The notes under the pieces were generated by a model. The model was not told the origin of the DNA. It did no database searches and saw nothing but the letters and a program-made list of their open reading frames with translations. From the NCBI GenBank assembly GCA_963678675.1, contig OY783201.1, forward strand, positions 17,415,769 through 17,479,768: 64,000 bases of DNA, written 5' to 3'. Positions 52,463 through 64,000 of the stretch are shown here, one piece after another. The DNA is from Xiphydria camelus. Lineage: Eukaryota; Arthropoda; Insecta; Hymenoptera; Xiphydriidae. The first letter of the stretch is position 1. The number at the start of each line of letters is the position of its first letter. The translations under genes were made by a program, and so were the position numbers.

Positions 52463-53679
52463 GTAAGATGATTGAAGATTTTGCAATATTAGTTTTAATC
52501 ATTCTCCAGATTCGCAAAATGATTACTACGTGAATACTCAGACAGAAGATTGTTCTAGGGAAGTGAGAAACCTTTCATTTGGTATTATTGTGAAATGCGA
52601 TGAATCTAAACTATAAAATATAAATTAGACAGTTCATGCATCGGTTGCCATAGATACTCGTATTTCGAAAATACTGGTATGGGCCAAAATACTTTTTGAT
52701 GCCTAATTTGAGTAGTAACGCAGTGCAGCAGTAACGCAATAGTAAATATTTAATTGCTTCGTCAATGTACACTAAATGGAAAAACAAAAAGCAAACATTT
52801 TGTCACTGTTAAAACCGATACCTAACTAACTGTATATGAGAATAATAATAATGCAAATATCGTCAGTGCTTAGTATCGTCCTCTTTCGACGGCGGTAACT
52901 CAGCGGTCACGCAATAAACACATGCACCTCTCCCGATGACTGTGGAGTGACTGATGACGGTCGCGGGCGCAGCAACCGTTATTTGTTTTACAAATTACAA
53001 CAAGTCAAACGAAATGAGGTTCATTAAATTGTAATACACTTATTTTAACGTCTATTTTCATATAGTAACGCAGGGTAGTTAAGATTGTATTCTTTGTTGG
53101 GGACGCAATGTAAAATATTTGTTATTTTATTAAACGTTTTAAGTAAAAAGTATCTATTTTAATTGTAATAAAGTTCAAAACTTATAACTTTGATAACGAT
53201 ATTCAAGTACAACGCCATCTAGGAGAAATGATGAGAAATTGCTCTTTATAACATGAAACTCATGCTCCAGGATAGCAATATTTTGTATGAAACTCAACTG
53301 CGTTACTAGGAAAGACAACATTGTTACCATAATTTGCGAGTAAATAATATAAAATTTTGATTATATTTTATGTCGTGGAATAGTAAAATATTGTTATATG
53401 TATGAATGACTGTATTTTTTCGCAGTTTTGTATGGTTTTCTCATGAAAAGTGAAATTTATCTGAAGGGACAGATTTTTAGGCATCAAAAAGAATTTTGGC
53501 CCGTATATTGTGTGAGCAGTGTATTCAGTGAAGCCATAGGAAATAAAATTCATCATACGAGTACGTTGTAGCAATTACTGGGCTGCATTTCGATTCAAGT
53601 TGTTTCGTCCTGAGTAAAATATATAATAGCGTGACGTCACACCCCGATCTTTATCAAAGAATCTGAACGGTCAGAATCA
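52463..53679. other. Intron sequence downstream of the exon
   Basis: AT-rich, no repeat family recognised, no coding sequence. This is the least repetitive kilobase of the window, consistent with native intron. Confidence 0.55.
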
Positions 53680-56029
53680 AGACAACACGGTAGTGTTTCG
53701 CGGCATGTTCATTCAAGTATTTCGTTAGAACGACGGTAGCGTAGTCCCCGCGGGCACCCGTGTATCTTTACAGGAAAAATGTCTGCCCCCTTCACCCCTC
53801 AACTTTTACATCGAATTTTCTCAATAAATATACGGTTATAACCAAAACTATGCTTAGTTACGCCATATAAATTGACTATTCTCTATTGATAGAGACCACA
53901 ATAAATGTTTTACATATTAACAGAGATTCTTCCTTAGCAACGCGAAGCCACGCCCCTTGCGCCTAAAAGTCGAGAATTCGATTTCTCGGCCAATATATAT
54001 ATGTCTAAATGTCCGAAAAATTCCGCCTATCTTCGGCCATAGTCGGCCATGATCGGAAATGTCTACACAGATGCAGCTATACGCATACGCCATCAAATGT
54101 ATGTGAGAGTGTGTGAGAGAATATATTCCTTGAATGTTTGGTCATGGTTTTCAAAGTTAATAAAATATTTCCATTCGCGAAACAATTTCCCTCGCGTTTA
54201 TTTCGATCCTCGGACACGCCTGTTAATAAAAAGTAAAAATTCAGTGTAATCGGAGTAATGAAGGAAGTAGACGTTTCAGTCCGAAAAACATCGGTCATCT
54301 CAATAGTGGTGAATGTGACAGACGCTCCTTATAGTTTGATAATCGTTAGCATTTTTTTCGAATAATCGAGATAGTGATCGGTTGCAGTGCTATTTTTCTC
54401 TGGTTGCCTGTGCATGAAGAGCAGGAAAGGAGACGGCAGTATCTCAGAAGAATTGCCATCAGATAAGTTTAATTGCCATCTGACAGCTTTAACCTCACTT
54501 TCGATGGAAGGACGAATATCTTTGTGGTAATTCTATTTTTTGTTTTCAGCGTCATGCGAGCACGGGACAAATTGATGGTTTTTCTTCTCTGTCACAATCA
54601 AAGCCGTGGGATAAAAATAGGAGATGCAATGGAATTGGATCACAACAATCAAGTAATTACTTTATCATTATTTTTTCTCTATCGATATATTTCCTCTTTC
54701 GTACTATTACAAGTTCCAATTTACACACCGACCTGTCAAACCTGAAGTGTACATGTACCTCACTTCTATTTCATCTGTTCTTCATCTTCGGTGTAACGAC
54801 AGTCAACGAGGAATCACTGATACCGATTAGGGGGGGTTCGAGGGTTATTCCTTATTCTTTCTAGTACAGCACGGATATTTTACTGCACCTGTATTCGTCT
54901 GGGACTTCCTAAAATAATTATAAAAACCCCATTTGATTGTTATTTACAATTTGTTACAGATCGTATGCGAACCCGAGGGGGTTTCTTTCGAACGAGGGAT
55001 CATCCACTTGTTTTTCCAAGAACCAGTTGCTAATGCAACTGACGTTGAACTAATGTTCATTCGGCGAGCTGGATCTGCTGCCTCGAGTGCATGGACGTGC
55101 GTCACTTTAAATGGATGAAGATTTTCATCCTTTAACCCTTATGTTACTACCCGGGTACCCGGGTACCCACTTTGGACTTTGTATCAACTTCACGTTCGAT
55201 AGGAAATAGATATCACTTTTTTCGTCTGGATCCCCACCATTTCAGCGATTTTGAACAGATCTATGTCTTCGAAATTTTTTTTTAATAAATACTTTTTATT
55301 CGCATTCAAACATGTATACCCCATTGGTTACTACCCGGTTACCCGGGTACTCACACGCGATTTCCTATGAAAAAATGAATGACTATGTTTTAATAATTAA
55401 TACAGGTAACAACTTTTAAAATTTGTTTATTGAACATAGAATGATATTATTGTGCATGACTTCCACGTCTTTCTTCGTCGTTTATAGGGTGCTCAATAGC
55501 ATATGTAGCATGAACCTGTTACAATTTTTCGGCCACTTGTATCGTGTTGGGATGGTACAGCAGGAGCAGTCGAAGTTGACGGAATTGACTGTCGACACTA
55601 ATGGCTTTTTTCAGAATACTCTCTATGAACTCTTGTGGTGAGGTTTCCAATTACCTGGTTATTCACCGATCGATCTTCTACGATTGGAAGGCAAATGGCA
55701 ATTGGACCGAACGGTCACCCATGAATCATCGGAGGATTTCGTCGAAAGTCCGAGATTCCCGGATAATCCCTATCAGGCTTTAATCTTTTATCACAAATAT
55801 TACATATTTCTTATTATTCACAAAATCGTTTTTATACATCTGCTTTCGACTAGTTTGCAGCTCAAACTGTCGTGCAGCTATCGGAATGACACAACGCCGC
55901 CGCCGTGAGTGGGGGTACCCGGGTACCCGGGTAGTAACCGTTGTAGAAAATTCCGGGTAGTAACATAAGGGTTAATATCCTCCCTACCACATGGTCTTGC
56001 TGATTCTAACCTCTGTTGCCATAGCCCGA

Positions 56030-57135
56030 ATACTCGTCGAGGTTTATTCCTTATTCTTTCTAGCACAAATCGATATTATGCTGCACCTCTATTCTTCTGG
56101 GACTTCCTAAAATAATTATAAAAACCCTATATAATTCAGCCCTGACTCGAGCTGTACATACCTTATCGAGGAGATATTTCGACGTCATGATTCCGAAACG
56201 TTTCTATGATATTTCGCAACATTTGCGAATTTATCGAGAAATATATATTTCTAACATACGGTAGTGTTCACGAATATTGTAAAATATCGCAGAAATGTTA
56301 CAGAAAAGTTACTTGCAAAAACGTGCTTTGTGGGGTGTAAATGATGATGATATCTTGTAATTTCCATCGTTACACATTAGAGGCGAAGAAGAGATGAAAT
56401 AGAAGTGAGGTAAATGTACACTTCACGTTTGACAGGTCGGTATATAAATTGGAACTTGTGATAGTATAATACGAAAAAGGAAATATATCGATAAAGAGAA
56501 GAAATAATAATAATAAAGTAGTTACTCCATTATTGTAATCCAATTCCATTGTGTGTGTATCCCTTATTTTTTTACCACGACTTTGATTGTTGATAGTGGA
56601 TGGATCAACCAATAAATCTGTTTTTTGTTCACTATCAGAAATTAAAGTCGTGGCAGAAAAAAAAGTGATACACAACGTTATTGGATTACAATAATGGAGT
56701 AACTACATTATTATTATTCTTTCTATATCGACATATTTCCTCTTTTGTATTATACTATCACAAGTTCCAATTTATATACCGACCTGTCAAACGTGAAGTG
56801 TACATGTACCTCACTTCTATTTCATCTCTTCTTCGCCTCTGGTGTAACGATGGAAATTACAAAATATCATCATTTACACCCCACAAAGCACGTGTTTGCA
56901 AGTAACATTTCTGTAACATTCCTACAATATTTTACAATATTCGTGAACACTACCGTATGTTAGAAAGAAATATATATTACCGATAAATTCGCAAATGTTG
57001 CAAAACATCATAGAAACATTTCGGAATCATTAAGTCGAAAGATCTCCTCGATAAGGTACACCTTGATAAGATAGTACTTATTAGGGCTGAATTATATGGG
57101 GTTTTTATAATTACTTTAGGACATCCCAGAAGAAT
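56030..57135. repeat. Secondary palindrome P1
   Basis: Itself an inverted repeat centred near 56620 (GATAGTGGATGG and ACCATTATTG-type blocks in both senses). Inverted/duplicated as P3. Confidence 0.8.
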
Positions 57136-57139
57136 ACAG

Positions 57140-57514
57140 GTGCAGCAAACTATCGATGCTGTCCTAGAAATTTATTTACGAGTAAGGGCAAAATTTCAGC
57201 GGTGCATGCAAAAAGATTTCTTAAAACTATTCCAACGTCTCGAGTTAATATGTAACAACATATATACTGTCATAAGTGGTATCTTTACATGTGATGAAAC
57301 AATTCGTCACGGTTGTTGGAAGAGTATACTTAGAGTTAAAGGTAAAATGGATTTCTGTAGACGACCAAAATATAAGAAAAATCCGATGGCCTCTAAATTC
57401 GAAAGCGGTATGTTTTATTTCTCCAAAATACTAAGGCAAAGTGAAAAATATTATGACTCTCTAGTTTATAAATCCCTTTCAAAATATGATGAGAATAAAT
57501 CAAAAGTAACGTGA
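57140..57514 (+). other. Open frame in the palindrome arm, unrecognised
   Basis: 124-residue open frame, rich in Lys, Phe and Tyr, no family recognised. The mirrored copy at 58947-59300 is broken. The same stretch occurs a third time at 62870-63110, also broken. Probably chance or a remnant. Confidence 0.25.
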
Positions 57515-57972
57515 TTGTAATTAATTGGCTCGTATCGGTATAAAATGTGAGTTTAATTTTGTGGTAATAAAAAGCTATTCTCCTACATGTATACGTACTC
57601 TCCTCATGAATAAATTTCAAAAAGTAGTGAAATCCCCACACAAAAACAGATTCTCTGTAAAAAAAGGCGGCATGTTCATACAGTGCCAACAAAAATTGAT
57701 ACGCAAAATACTCTCCAAAAAAGATTTGAAATTAATTAAGATCGCCATGTTCAAGATTTATATATAAAAAGTAAAAGGCATCATTTGAAAGGAAAATTAT
57801 TGTAAATCAAGTTACTAAAAAATTCTACTAAAAAAAATTATAAACAAATTTTAATAAAAAAGAACGCGTTTGTTTCCTTTAAAATAAAAATTTCGGACAC
57901 AGAATTATACTCGATGTTTATGCACTTATGATTTTAAATAAATTCATACACTTTTATGATACCACCAGTATA

Positions 57973-58091
57973 CCGAATGTCGCACGGGAAACCGATCAGG
58001 CGGGGGCCTTCTGAATTTCTCTAAATTTGACTTCGGCAGTGCAATTTATGAATCACTCGAGCACCGTCCAAGCACTGCCAATTATTCGGTA
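57973..58091. mobile_element. MITE-like unit CCGAATGTCG ... ATTCGG (left arm)
   Basis: Starts CCGAATGTCGCACGGG after TA and ends ATTATTCGG before TA. The mirror copy is at 58371-58493. The termini resemble the CCGTATG MITEs. Confidence 0.5.
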
Positions 58092-58370
58092 TAGTGGACA
58101 AAATATGAAAACTTAAACGCGGCAAGCTCTTTTTTTATTAAAATTTTTTTATAAATTTTTTTAGTCCAATTTTTTAGTAACTTGATTTACAATAATTGTC
58201 CTTTCAAATGATTCCTATTACTTTATATATATATATAAAGTAATAGGAATCATTTGAAAGGACAATTATTGTAAATCAAGTTACTAAAAAATTCGACTAA
58301 AAAAATTTATGAAAAAATTTTAATAAAAAAGAACTTGCCGCGTTTAAGTTTTCATATTTTGTCCACTATA

Positions 58371-58493
58371 CCGAATATTGGTAGTGCTTGGACAGTGCTA
58401 GAGTGATTCATAAATTACACTGTCGAAGTAAAATTCAGAGAAATCCAGAAGGCCCCCGCCTGATCGGTTTCCCGTGCGACGTTCGGTATACTG
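58371..58493. mobile_element. MITE-like unit, right arm copy
   Basis: Inverse of 57973-58091 with minor changes. Confidence 0.5.
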
Positions 58494-59299
58494 GTGGTAT
58501 CATATAAGTGTATGAATTTATTTAAAGTTATAAGTGCATAAACATCGAATATAATTCTCTGTCTGAATTTTTTATTTGGAAGGAAAAAACGCGGCAAGTT
58601 CTTTTTTATTAAAATTTGTTTATAAATGTTTTTAGTCGAATTTTTTAGTAACCTGATATACAATAATTTTCCTTTCAAATGATGCCTTTTACTTTTTATA
58701 TATAAATCTTGAACATGGCGATCTTAATTGATTTCAAATCTTTTTTTGGAGAGAATTTTACGTATCAATTTTGGTTTGCACTGAATGAACATGCCGCCGT
58801 TTTTTTTTACAGAGAATCTGTTTTTGTGGGGGAATTTCACTACTTTTTGGAATTTATTCACGAGGAGAATACGTACATGTAGGAGAATAGCTTTTTATTA
58901 CCACAAAATTAAAGTCTCACATTTTATACCCATACGAGCTAATTAATTATAACCACGTTACTTTTGATTTATTCTCGTGATATTTTGAAAGGGATTTATA
59001 AACTAGAGTGCCCTTATATTTTTCACTTTGCCTTAGTATTTTGGAGAAATAAAAAAATACCGCTTTCGAATTTACAGGCCATCGGATTTTTCTTATATTT
59101 TGGTCGTCTACAGAAATCCATGTAGACATTTTACCTTTAACTCTCTCTCTAAGTATACTCTTCCAATAACCGTGATGAATTGTTTTTAATCACATGTAAA
59201 GGTACCACTTATGACAGTATATATGTTGTTACATATTAACTCGAGACGTTGGAATAGTTTCAAGAAATCCTTTTGCATGCACCGCTGAAATTTCGCCTT

Positions 59300-60420
59300 T
59301 ACTCGTAAATAAATTTCCAGCACAGCATCGATATTTTGCTGCACCTATATTCTTCTGGGATATAAAAACCCTATATATAATTCAGCCCTAACAAGTACAA
59401 TCTTATTGAGCTGTACCTTATCGAGGAGATCTTTCAACGTAATGATTCCAAAATGCTACTATGCTGTTTTGCAACATTCGCGAATTTATCGAGAAATATG
59501 TATATATTATGAGTAAAGGAATGTTTCTAACATACGGTAATGTTCACGAATATTGTAAAATATCGCAGGAATGTTACAGAAAAGTTGCTTGCAAAAACGT
59601 GCTTTGCGGGGTGTAAATGATGATATTTTGTAATTTCCATCGTTACACCAAAGGCAAAGAAGAGATGAAATAGAAGTGAGGTACATACATGTACACTTCA
59701 CGTTTGACAGGTCGGTATATAAATTGAAACTTGTGATAGTATAATATGAAAGAGGAAAAACTTATATCGATAAAGAAAAAATAATAATAAAGTAGTTACT
59801 CCATTATTGTAATCCAATAACATTGTGTATCACTTATTTTTCTGCCACGACTTTAATTGCTGATAGCGAAGAAAAATCAAATTTATTGGTTGACCCATCC
59901 ACTATCAACAATCAAAGTCGTGGCAGAAAAATAAGGGATATAATGGAATTGGATTACAATAATAGAGTAACTATTTTATTATTTTTTTTTCTTTATCGAT
60001 ATAAGTTTTTCCTCTTTCGTATTATACAATCACAAGTTTCAATTTATATACCGACCTGTCAAACGTGAAGTGTACATGTACCTCACTTCTCTTTCATCTC
60101 TTCTTCACCTCTAGTGTAACGATGGATTACAAAATATCATCATTTGCACCCCACAAAGCACGTTCTTGCAAGTAACTTTTCTGTAACATTCCTGCGATAT
60201 TTTACAATATTCGTGAACACTACCGTATGTTAGAAATATATACTTCTCGATAAAAACGTTTCGGAATCATTATGTCGAAAAATCTCCCCGATAAGGTATA
60301 GTCCGATAAGATTGTACTTGTTCGGGTTGAATTATATAGGGTTTTTATAATTATTTTAGGAAGTTCCAGAAGAATATAGATGCAGCAAAATATCGATGCT
60401 CTGCTAGAAAGAGTAAGGAA
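59300..60420. repeat. Secondary palindrome P3
   Basis: Copy of P1 centred near 59870 (TTTATTGGTTGACCCATCC). Confidence 0.8.
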
Positions 60421-60599
60421 TAACCCTCGAACGAATATTCTGGCTAGAAAGGTTAGAATCAGAGGTTAACAAGTCTACGGTTCGGAGGATATTAAAGGAT
60501 ATTCATCCATTTAAAGTGACGTACGTCCATGCACTCAAGACAGCAGATCCAGGTCGCCGAATGAACCAAAGCAGCAGGTTCTTGGAACAACATGAGTGG

Positions 60600-61260
60600 A
60601 TGATCCCTCGTTCGAAAGAAACCTCCTCGGGTTCGCATACGATCTGTAACAAATTGTAAATAACACAAACAATTTAAAATATACTGAACTAACTAAACGT
60701 AGAAACTAAGATTGTATTAATCTAAGTTAACCAATTTTAATAATGACAGAATTAAGAAAAATGATATATTTCCTCTTTCGTATTATACTACCAATTTATA
60801 TACCGACCTGTCAAATGCAATGAATGCAACTGGTTGTGGTTGGAACAACAAGTGGGTGATCCCTCGTTGGAAAGAGGCCTCCTCGGGTTCGCAAACGATC
60901 TGTGACAAATTGTAAATTACACAATTATATGCAGCATTTCACTTTTAAAATATACCGAACTTACTCAGCGTAAAAATTACGATCCAATTTATATACCGAC
61001 CTGTCAAATGCAATGAATGCAACTAAGCAACTGGTTCTTGTTGGAACAACAAGTGGATGATCCCTCGTTCAAACGAAACCTCCTCGGGTTTGCATACGAT
61101 CTGTAACAAATTGTAAATTACATAATCATATGCAGCATTTGACTATTTAAAATATACCAAACTTACTCGAGCGTAGAAATTAAAAAACTATATCTGAGTA
61201 ATCAATTATATTCTAATAATGACAGAATTATTAAAAATGATATATTTCCTCTGTCGTATT
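60600..61260. repeat. Tandem partial copies of the palindrome arm
   Basis: CCTCCTCGGGTTYGCA recurs near 60630, 60880 and 61080, and ACCGACCTGTCAAATGCAATG at two of them shows local tandem duplication. Confidence 0.75.
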
Positions 61261-62662
61261 ATACTACGTTATTCAGCACTTATCTGCCTCATCGGTATCA
61301 GTAATTCCTCATTGACCGTCGTTACACCGGAGACGAAGAAGAGATGAAATGAGTCGTTTGGTTTCAAAATCGGCCACCTCCGTATTTTATAAAATCGGCC
61401 ATCTCCATTAAAAAAATTATAATGCAGCAAAATCTTCCAAGAATTTTTTGTATGCACATATGGATTAGTTGTTCCGAAGCAATATACTTATAGGTATATG
61501 TACCAAGAATCGCATTAATTAATGCTTGCATTTCTATGGTACATATTTTTTGAAGTCCTGACAAATTTGCTTACTTGGAGTTGGCCGATTTTGAAACCAA
61601 GCGACTCAAATAGAAGTGCGGTACGTGTAAACTTCAGGTTTGACTGGTCGGTGTGTAAATTGGAACTTGTGATAGTACGAAAGAGGAAATATATCGATAG
61701 AGAAAAATAGTGATAAAGTAATTACTTGATTATTGTGATCCAATTCTATTTCATCTCCTATTCTGCCACGGCTTGTATTGATGACTGATTTTCTTCGATT
61801 TTTCCCGTGCTCGCATGACCCTGAAAACAAAAAATAGAATGAACACAAAGATATTGTCCTTCCATTGTGTGAAAGTGAGGTTAAAGCTGTCAGATGGCAA
61901 TTAAACTTATCTAATGGCAATTCTTCTGAAACCGTCTCCTTTTCTGCTCCTTTCTTGATGCACATGCAACTAGAGAAGAATACCACTCCATCCGTTCACT
62001 ATCTCGATATTCGAAAAAAAATACAAACGATTATTAAACTATACGGAGCGTCTGTCACATTCACCACTATTGAGATTCACTACTCCGATTACACTGAATT
62101 TTTACTTTTTATTAACAAGCGCGTCCGAGGATCAAAAAAATGCGAGGGAAATCGTTTCGCGAATGGAAATATTTTATTAATTTTGAAAAACAACTAAACA
62201 TTCAAGGAATATATTCTCTCACACACTCTCACATACATTTGATGGCGTATACGTGTGGCCGCATCTGTGTACACATTTCCGACCATGGCCGAATATTACC
62301 GAAGACAGGCGGAATTTTTGTGAGATTTTGACATATATATATCGCCCGAGAAATTGGATTCTCGACTTTTGATGCGCGAGGGGCGTGGCTTCGCGTTGCT
62401 AAGGAAAAATCTCTGTTAATATGTAACTTACAACATTTACTCTGGTCTCTATCGATAGAGAATAGTCGATTTATATGGCGTAACTAAGCATAGTTTTGGT
62501 TATAACCGTATATTTATTGAGAAAATTCGATGTTAAAATTGAGGGGTGAAGGGGGCAGACATTTTTCCTGTAAAGATACACGGGTGCTCGCGGCGACAGC
62601 GCTGGCGGCGTCGTTCTGACGATTTGAATGATCATGCCGCGAGACACTACCGTGTCTCTTGA

Positions 62663-63110
62663 TCAATTTTTGTTGGCACTGAATGAACATGCCGCCTTTT
62701 TTTTACAGAGGTTCTGTTTTTGTGGAGGGATTTCACTACTTTTTGGAATTTATTCACGAGGAGGATACGTACATGTAGAAGAATAGCTTTTTATTACCAC
62801 AAAATTAAAGTCTCACATTTTATACCGGTACGAGCCAATTAATTATAACCACGTTACTATTGATTTATTCTCGTGATATTTTGAAAGGAATTTATAGACT
62901 AGAGAGCCCTTATATTTTTCACTTTGCCTTAGTATTTTAGAGAAATAAAACATACCGCTTTCGAATTTACAGGCCATCGGATTTTTCTTATATTTTGGTC
63001 GTCTACAGAAATCCATGAAGACGTTTTACCTTCAACTCTCTAAGTATACTCTTCCAATGACCATGACGAATTGTTTCATCACATATAAAGATACCACTTA
63101 TGACAGTATA
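62663..63110. repeat. Direct copy of palindrome segment 58760-59235
   Basis: ACTGAATGAACATGCCGCC starts both. It ends at the TA used by MITE-E2; the uninterrupted version at 59222-59240 is the empty site. Confidence 0.85.
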
Positions 63111-63924
63111 CCGCATGTCCTATGGCCAACCGCGCAGGTGAGCTGCGACCTGAATTCTTGACTTCGGCAGTATTTATGGTACAGTTAGAGTGGGCTTCAG
63201 ACGAGTGCGCTGCATAAGAACGAAAAGTGTCGACTGCTCTTCTAATAGCTGTCAATTCGGGAATCGAAGCGTTTCGTGTAACCTCAAAATCGTAAACTTT
63301 TGAATTAGTAGTGAATAATTTGTAGAAGTGATGAGAAATAATCATAAATAATCTTCCGAATTGACAGCCATCGGGAAATCAGACGACGCTTTTCGCTCTT
63401 ACGCTGCGTTCTTACGAAAAGTGTGAAACGTCTGATCTCCCGATGGCTATCAATTCGGGAGATCGAAGTCTAAGCTCGAAATCGTGAATCTTTGAATAAA
63501 TGGTAAGTAATGTTCAGAAGTGAGAGTTAACAATCATTCGGGTTTTTTCGATGTCCAACCGAATTACACGCCTCATGTGCCTATTTGTTTCAGAAATTAT
63601 TTCCGCGCTAGCACCGCGCGAGTCTAGGAAATAGTTTTACGAAGTGGCGTGAGCGATACCTAAGGTATCAATTCGGAAGATTATTTATGATTATTTCTCA
63701 TCACTTCTACAAATTATTCACTACTAATTCAAAACTTTACGATTTTGAGGTTACACGAAACGCTTCGATCTCCCGAATTGACAGCTATTAGAAGAGCAAT
63801 CGACACTTTTCGTTCTTATGCAGCGCACTCGTCTGAGAAGCCCACTCTAACTGTACCATAAATACTGCCGAAGTCAAGAATTCAGGGCGCAGCTTACCTG
63901 CGCGGTTGGTCATAGGACATGCGG
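63111..63924. mobile_element. MITE-E2
   Basis: 814 bp, ends CCGCATGTCCTATGGCC, TA flanks (63109-63110, 63925-63926). Near-identical to MITE-E1 with small indels, suggesting recent activity. Non-coding. Confidence 0.92.
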
Positions 63925-64000
63925 TATATCGTCCCCTTCCTGCAAAAAGTCACTAACATATTTTGTAAAATTCACCTAACTGGACCTAGTAGCTTAATTT

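Larger units (their letters stand above)
53680..62662. repeat. Giant imperfect palindrome, ~9 kb, centred at 58230/58231
   Basis: Outer arms 53680-54800 and 61300-62662 match in inverse orientation (opening ACACGGTAGTGT). 54830-55140 matches 60400-60650 inverted, 56030-57130 matches 59300-60420, and 57140-58230 matches 58231-59320. The centre (CTTTATATATATATATAAAG) is a perfect dyad. Arms differ by substitutions and indels, so the palindrome is not a simple read artefact. No transposase or conserved protein found. It may be a very large foldback element or a locally amplified inverted duplication. Confidence 0.85.

Noticed and set aside
54933..55118. Possible exon (ATCGTATGCGAACCC after TTACAG)
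   Set aside because: The same sequence recurs near 60.6, 60.9 and 61.1 kb within the palindrome repeat, with frame differences.

Overview
The window looks like non-viral nuclear DNA of an arthropod, most likely an insect. An ant or other hymenopteran is a reasonable guess from the mix of mariner, Helitron, Gypsy and foldback families, but that is inference. The only host coding sequence I recognise is one 168-nt exon at 52295-52462 (+). It matches the ELKS/CAST family active-zone protein called Bruchpilot in insects. The rest reads as intron or intergenic DNA around that exon, filled with decayed and nested transposable elements.

Layout. 1-1895: a rosa-like (DD41D) mariner relative with very long inverted ends. 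2140-3867: a Helitron remnant. 5171-7881: a foldback MITE carrying a 2.56-kb Transib element whose broken transposase has the RAG1-type zinc and glutamate motifs. 8494-10275: a non-coding TIR element (TnB); an inverted second copy lies at 45688-48230. 13.2-16.9 kb and 22.6-22.8 kb: a decayed Ty3/Gypsy element (Gypsy-1), interrupted by a CACAG-ended element and by a younger Gypsy (Gypsy-2, 17214-22598, minus strand). Both LTRs of Gypsy-2 carry an array of six hairpins with a near-constant 20-nt loop. 22.8-26.1 kb: mariner fragments. 26.5-28.0 and 43.3-44.8 kb: TA-targeting palindromic MITEs (termini CCGYATGT) inserted inside one another. 28.2-33.1 kb: a mariner fragment, candidate LTRs, GC-rich minisatellites and a tRNA-like SINE. 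33.3-34.3 kb: a nested foldback. 34712-37673: a pogo/DDE_1 transposon with a tRNA-like sequence in each inverted arm. 39.5-40.2 kb: a 30-bp minisatellite. 41.5-42.8 kb: SINE and CACAG element. 48.7-49.3 kb: a second Helitron 3' end. 49.5-51.3 kb: foldbacks and a mariner-ended MITE. 53.68-62.66 kb: a giant imperfect palindrome centred at 58230/58231. 63111-63924: a MITE-E copy.

No element appears intact. Every transposase or polyprotein found has stops, frameshifts, deletions or lost catalytic residues. The most informative signals are structural: the LTR hairpin array, the RAG1-like Transib with its five-base target duplication, the self-nesting MITEs that reveal exact boundaries, and the 9-kb palindrome next to the exon.
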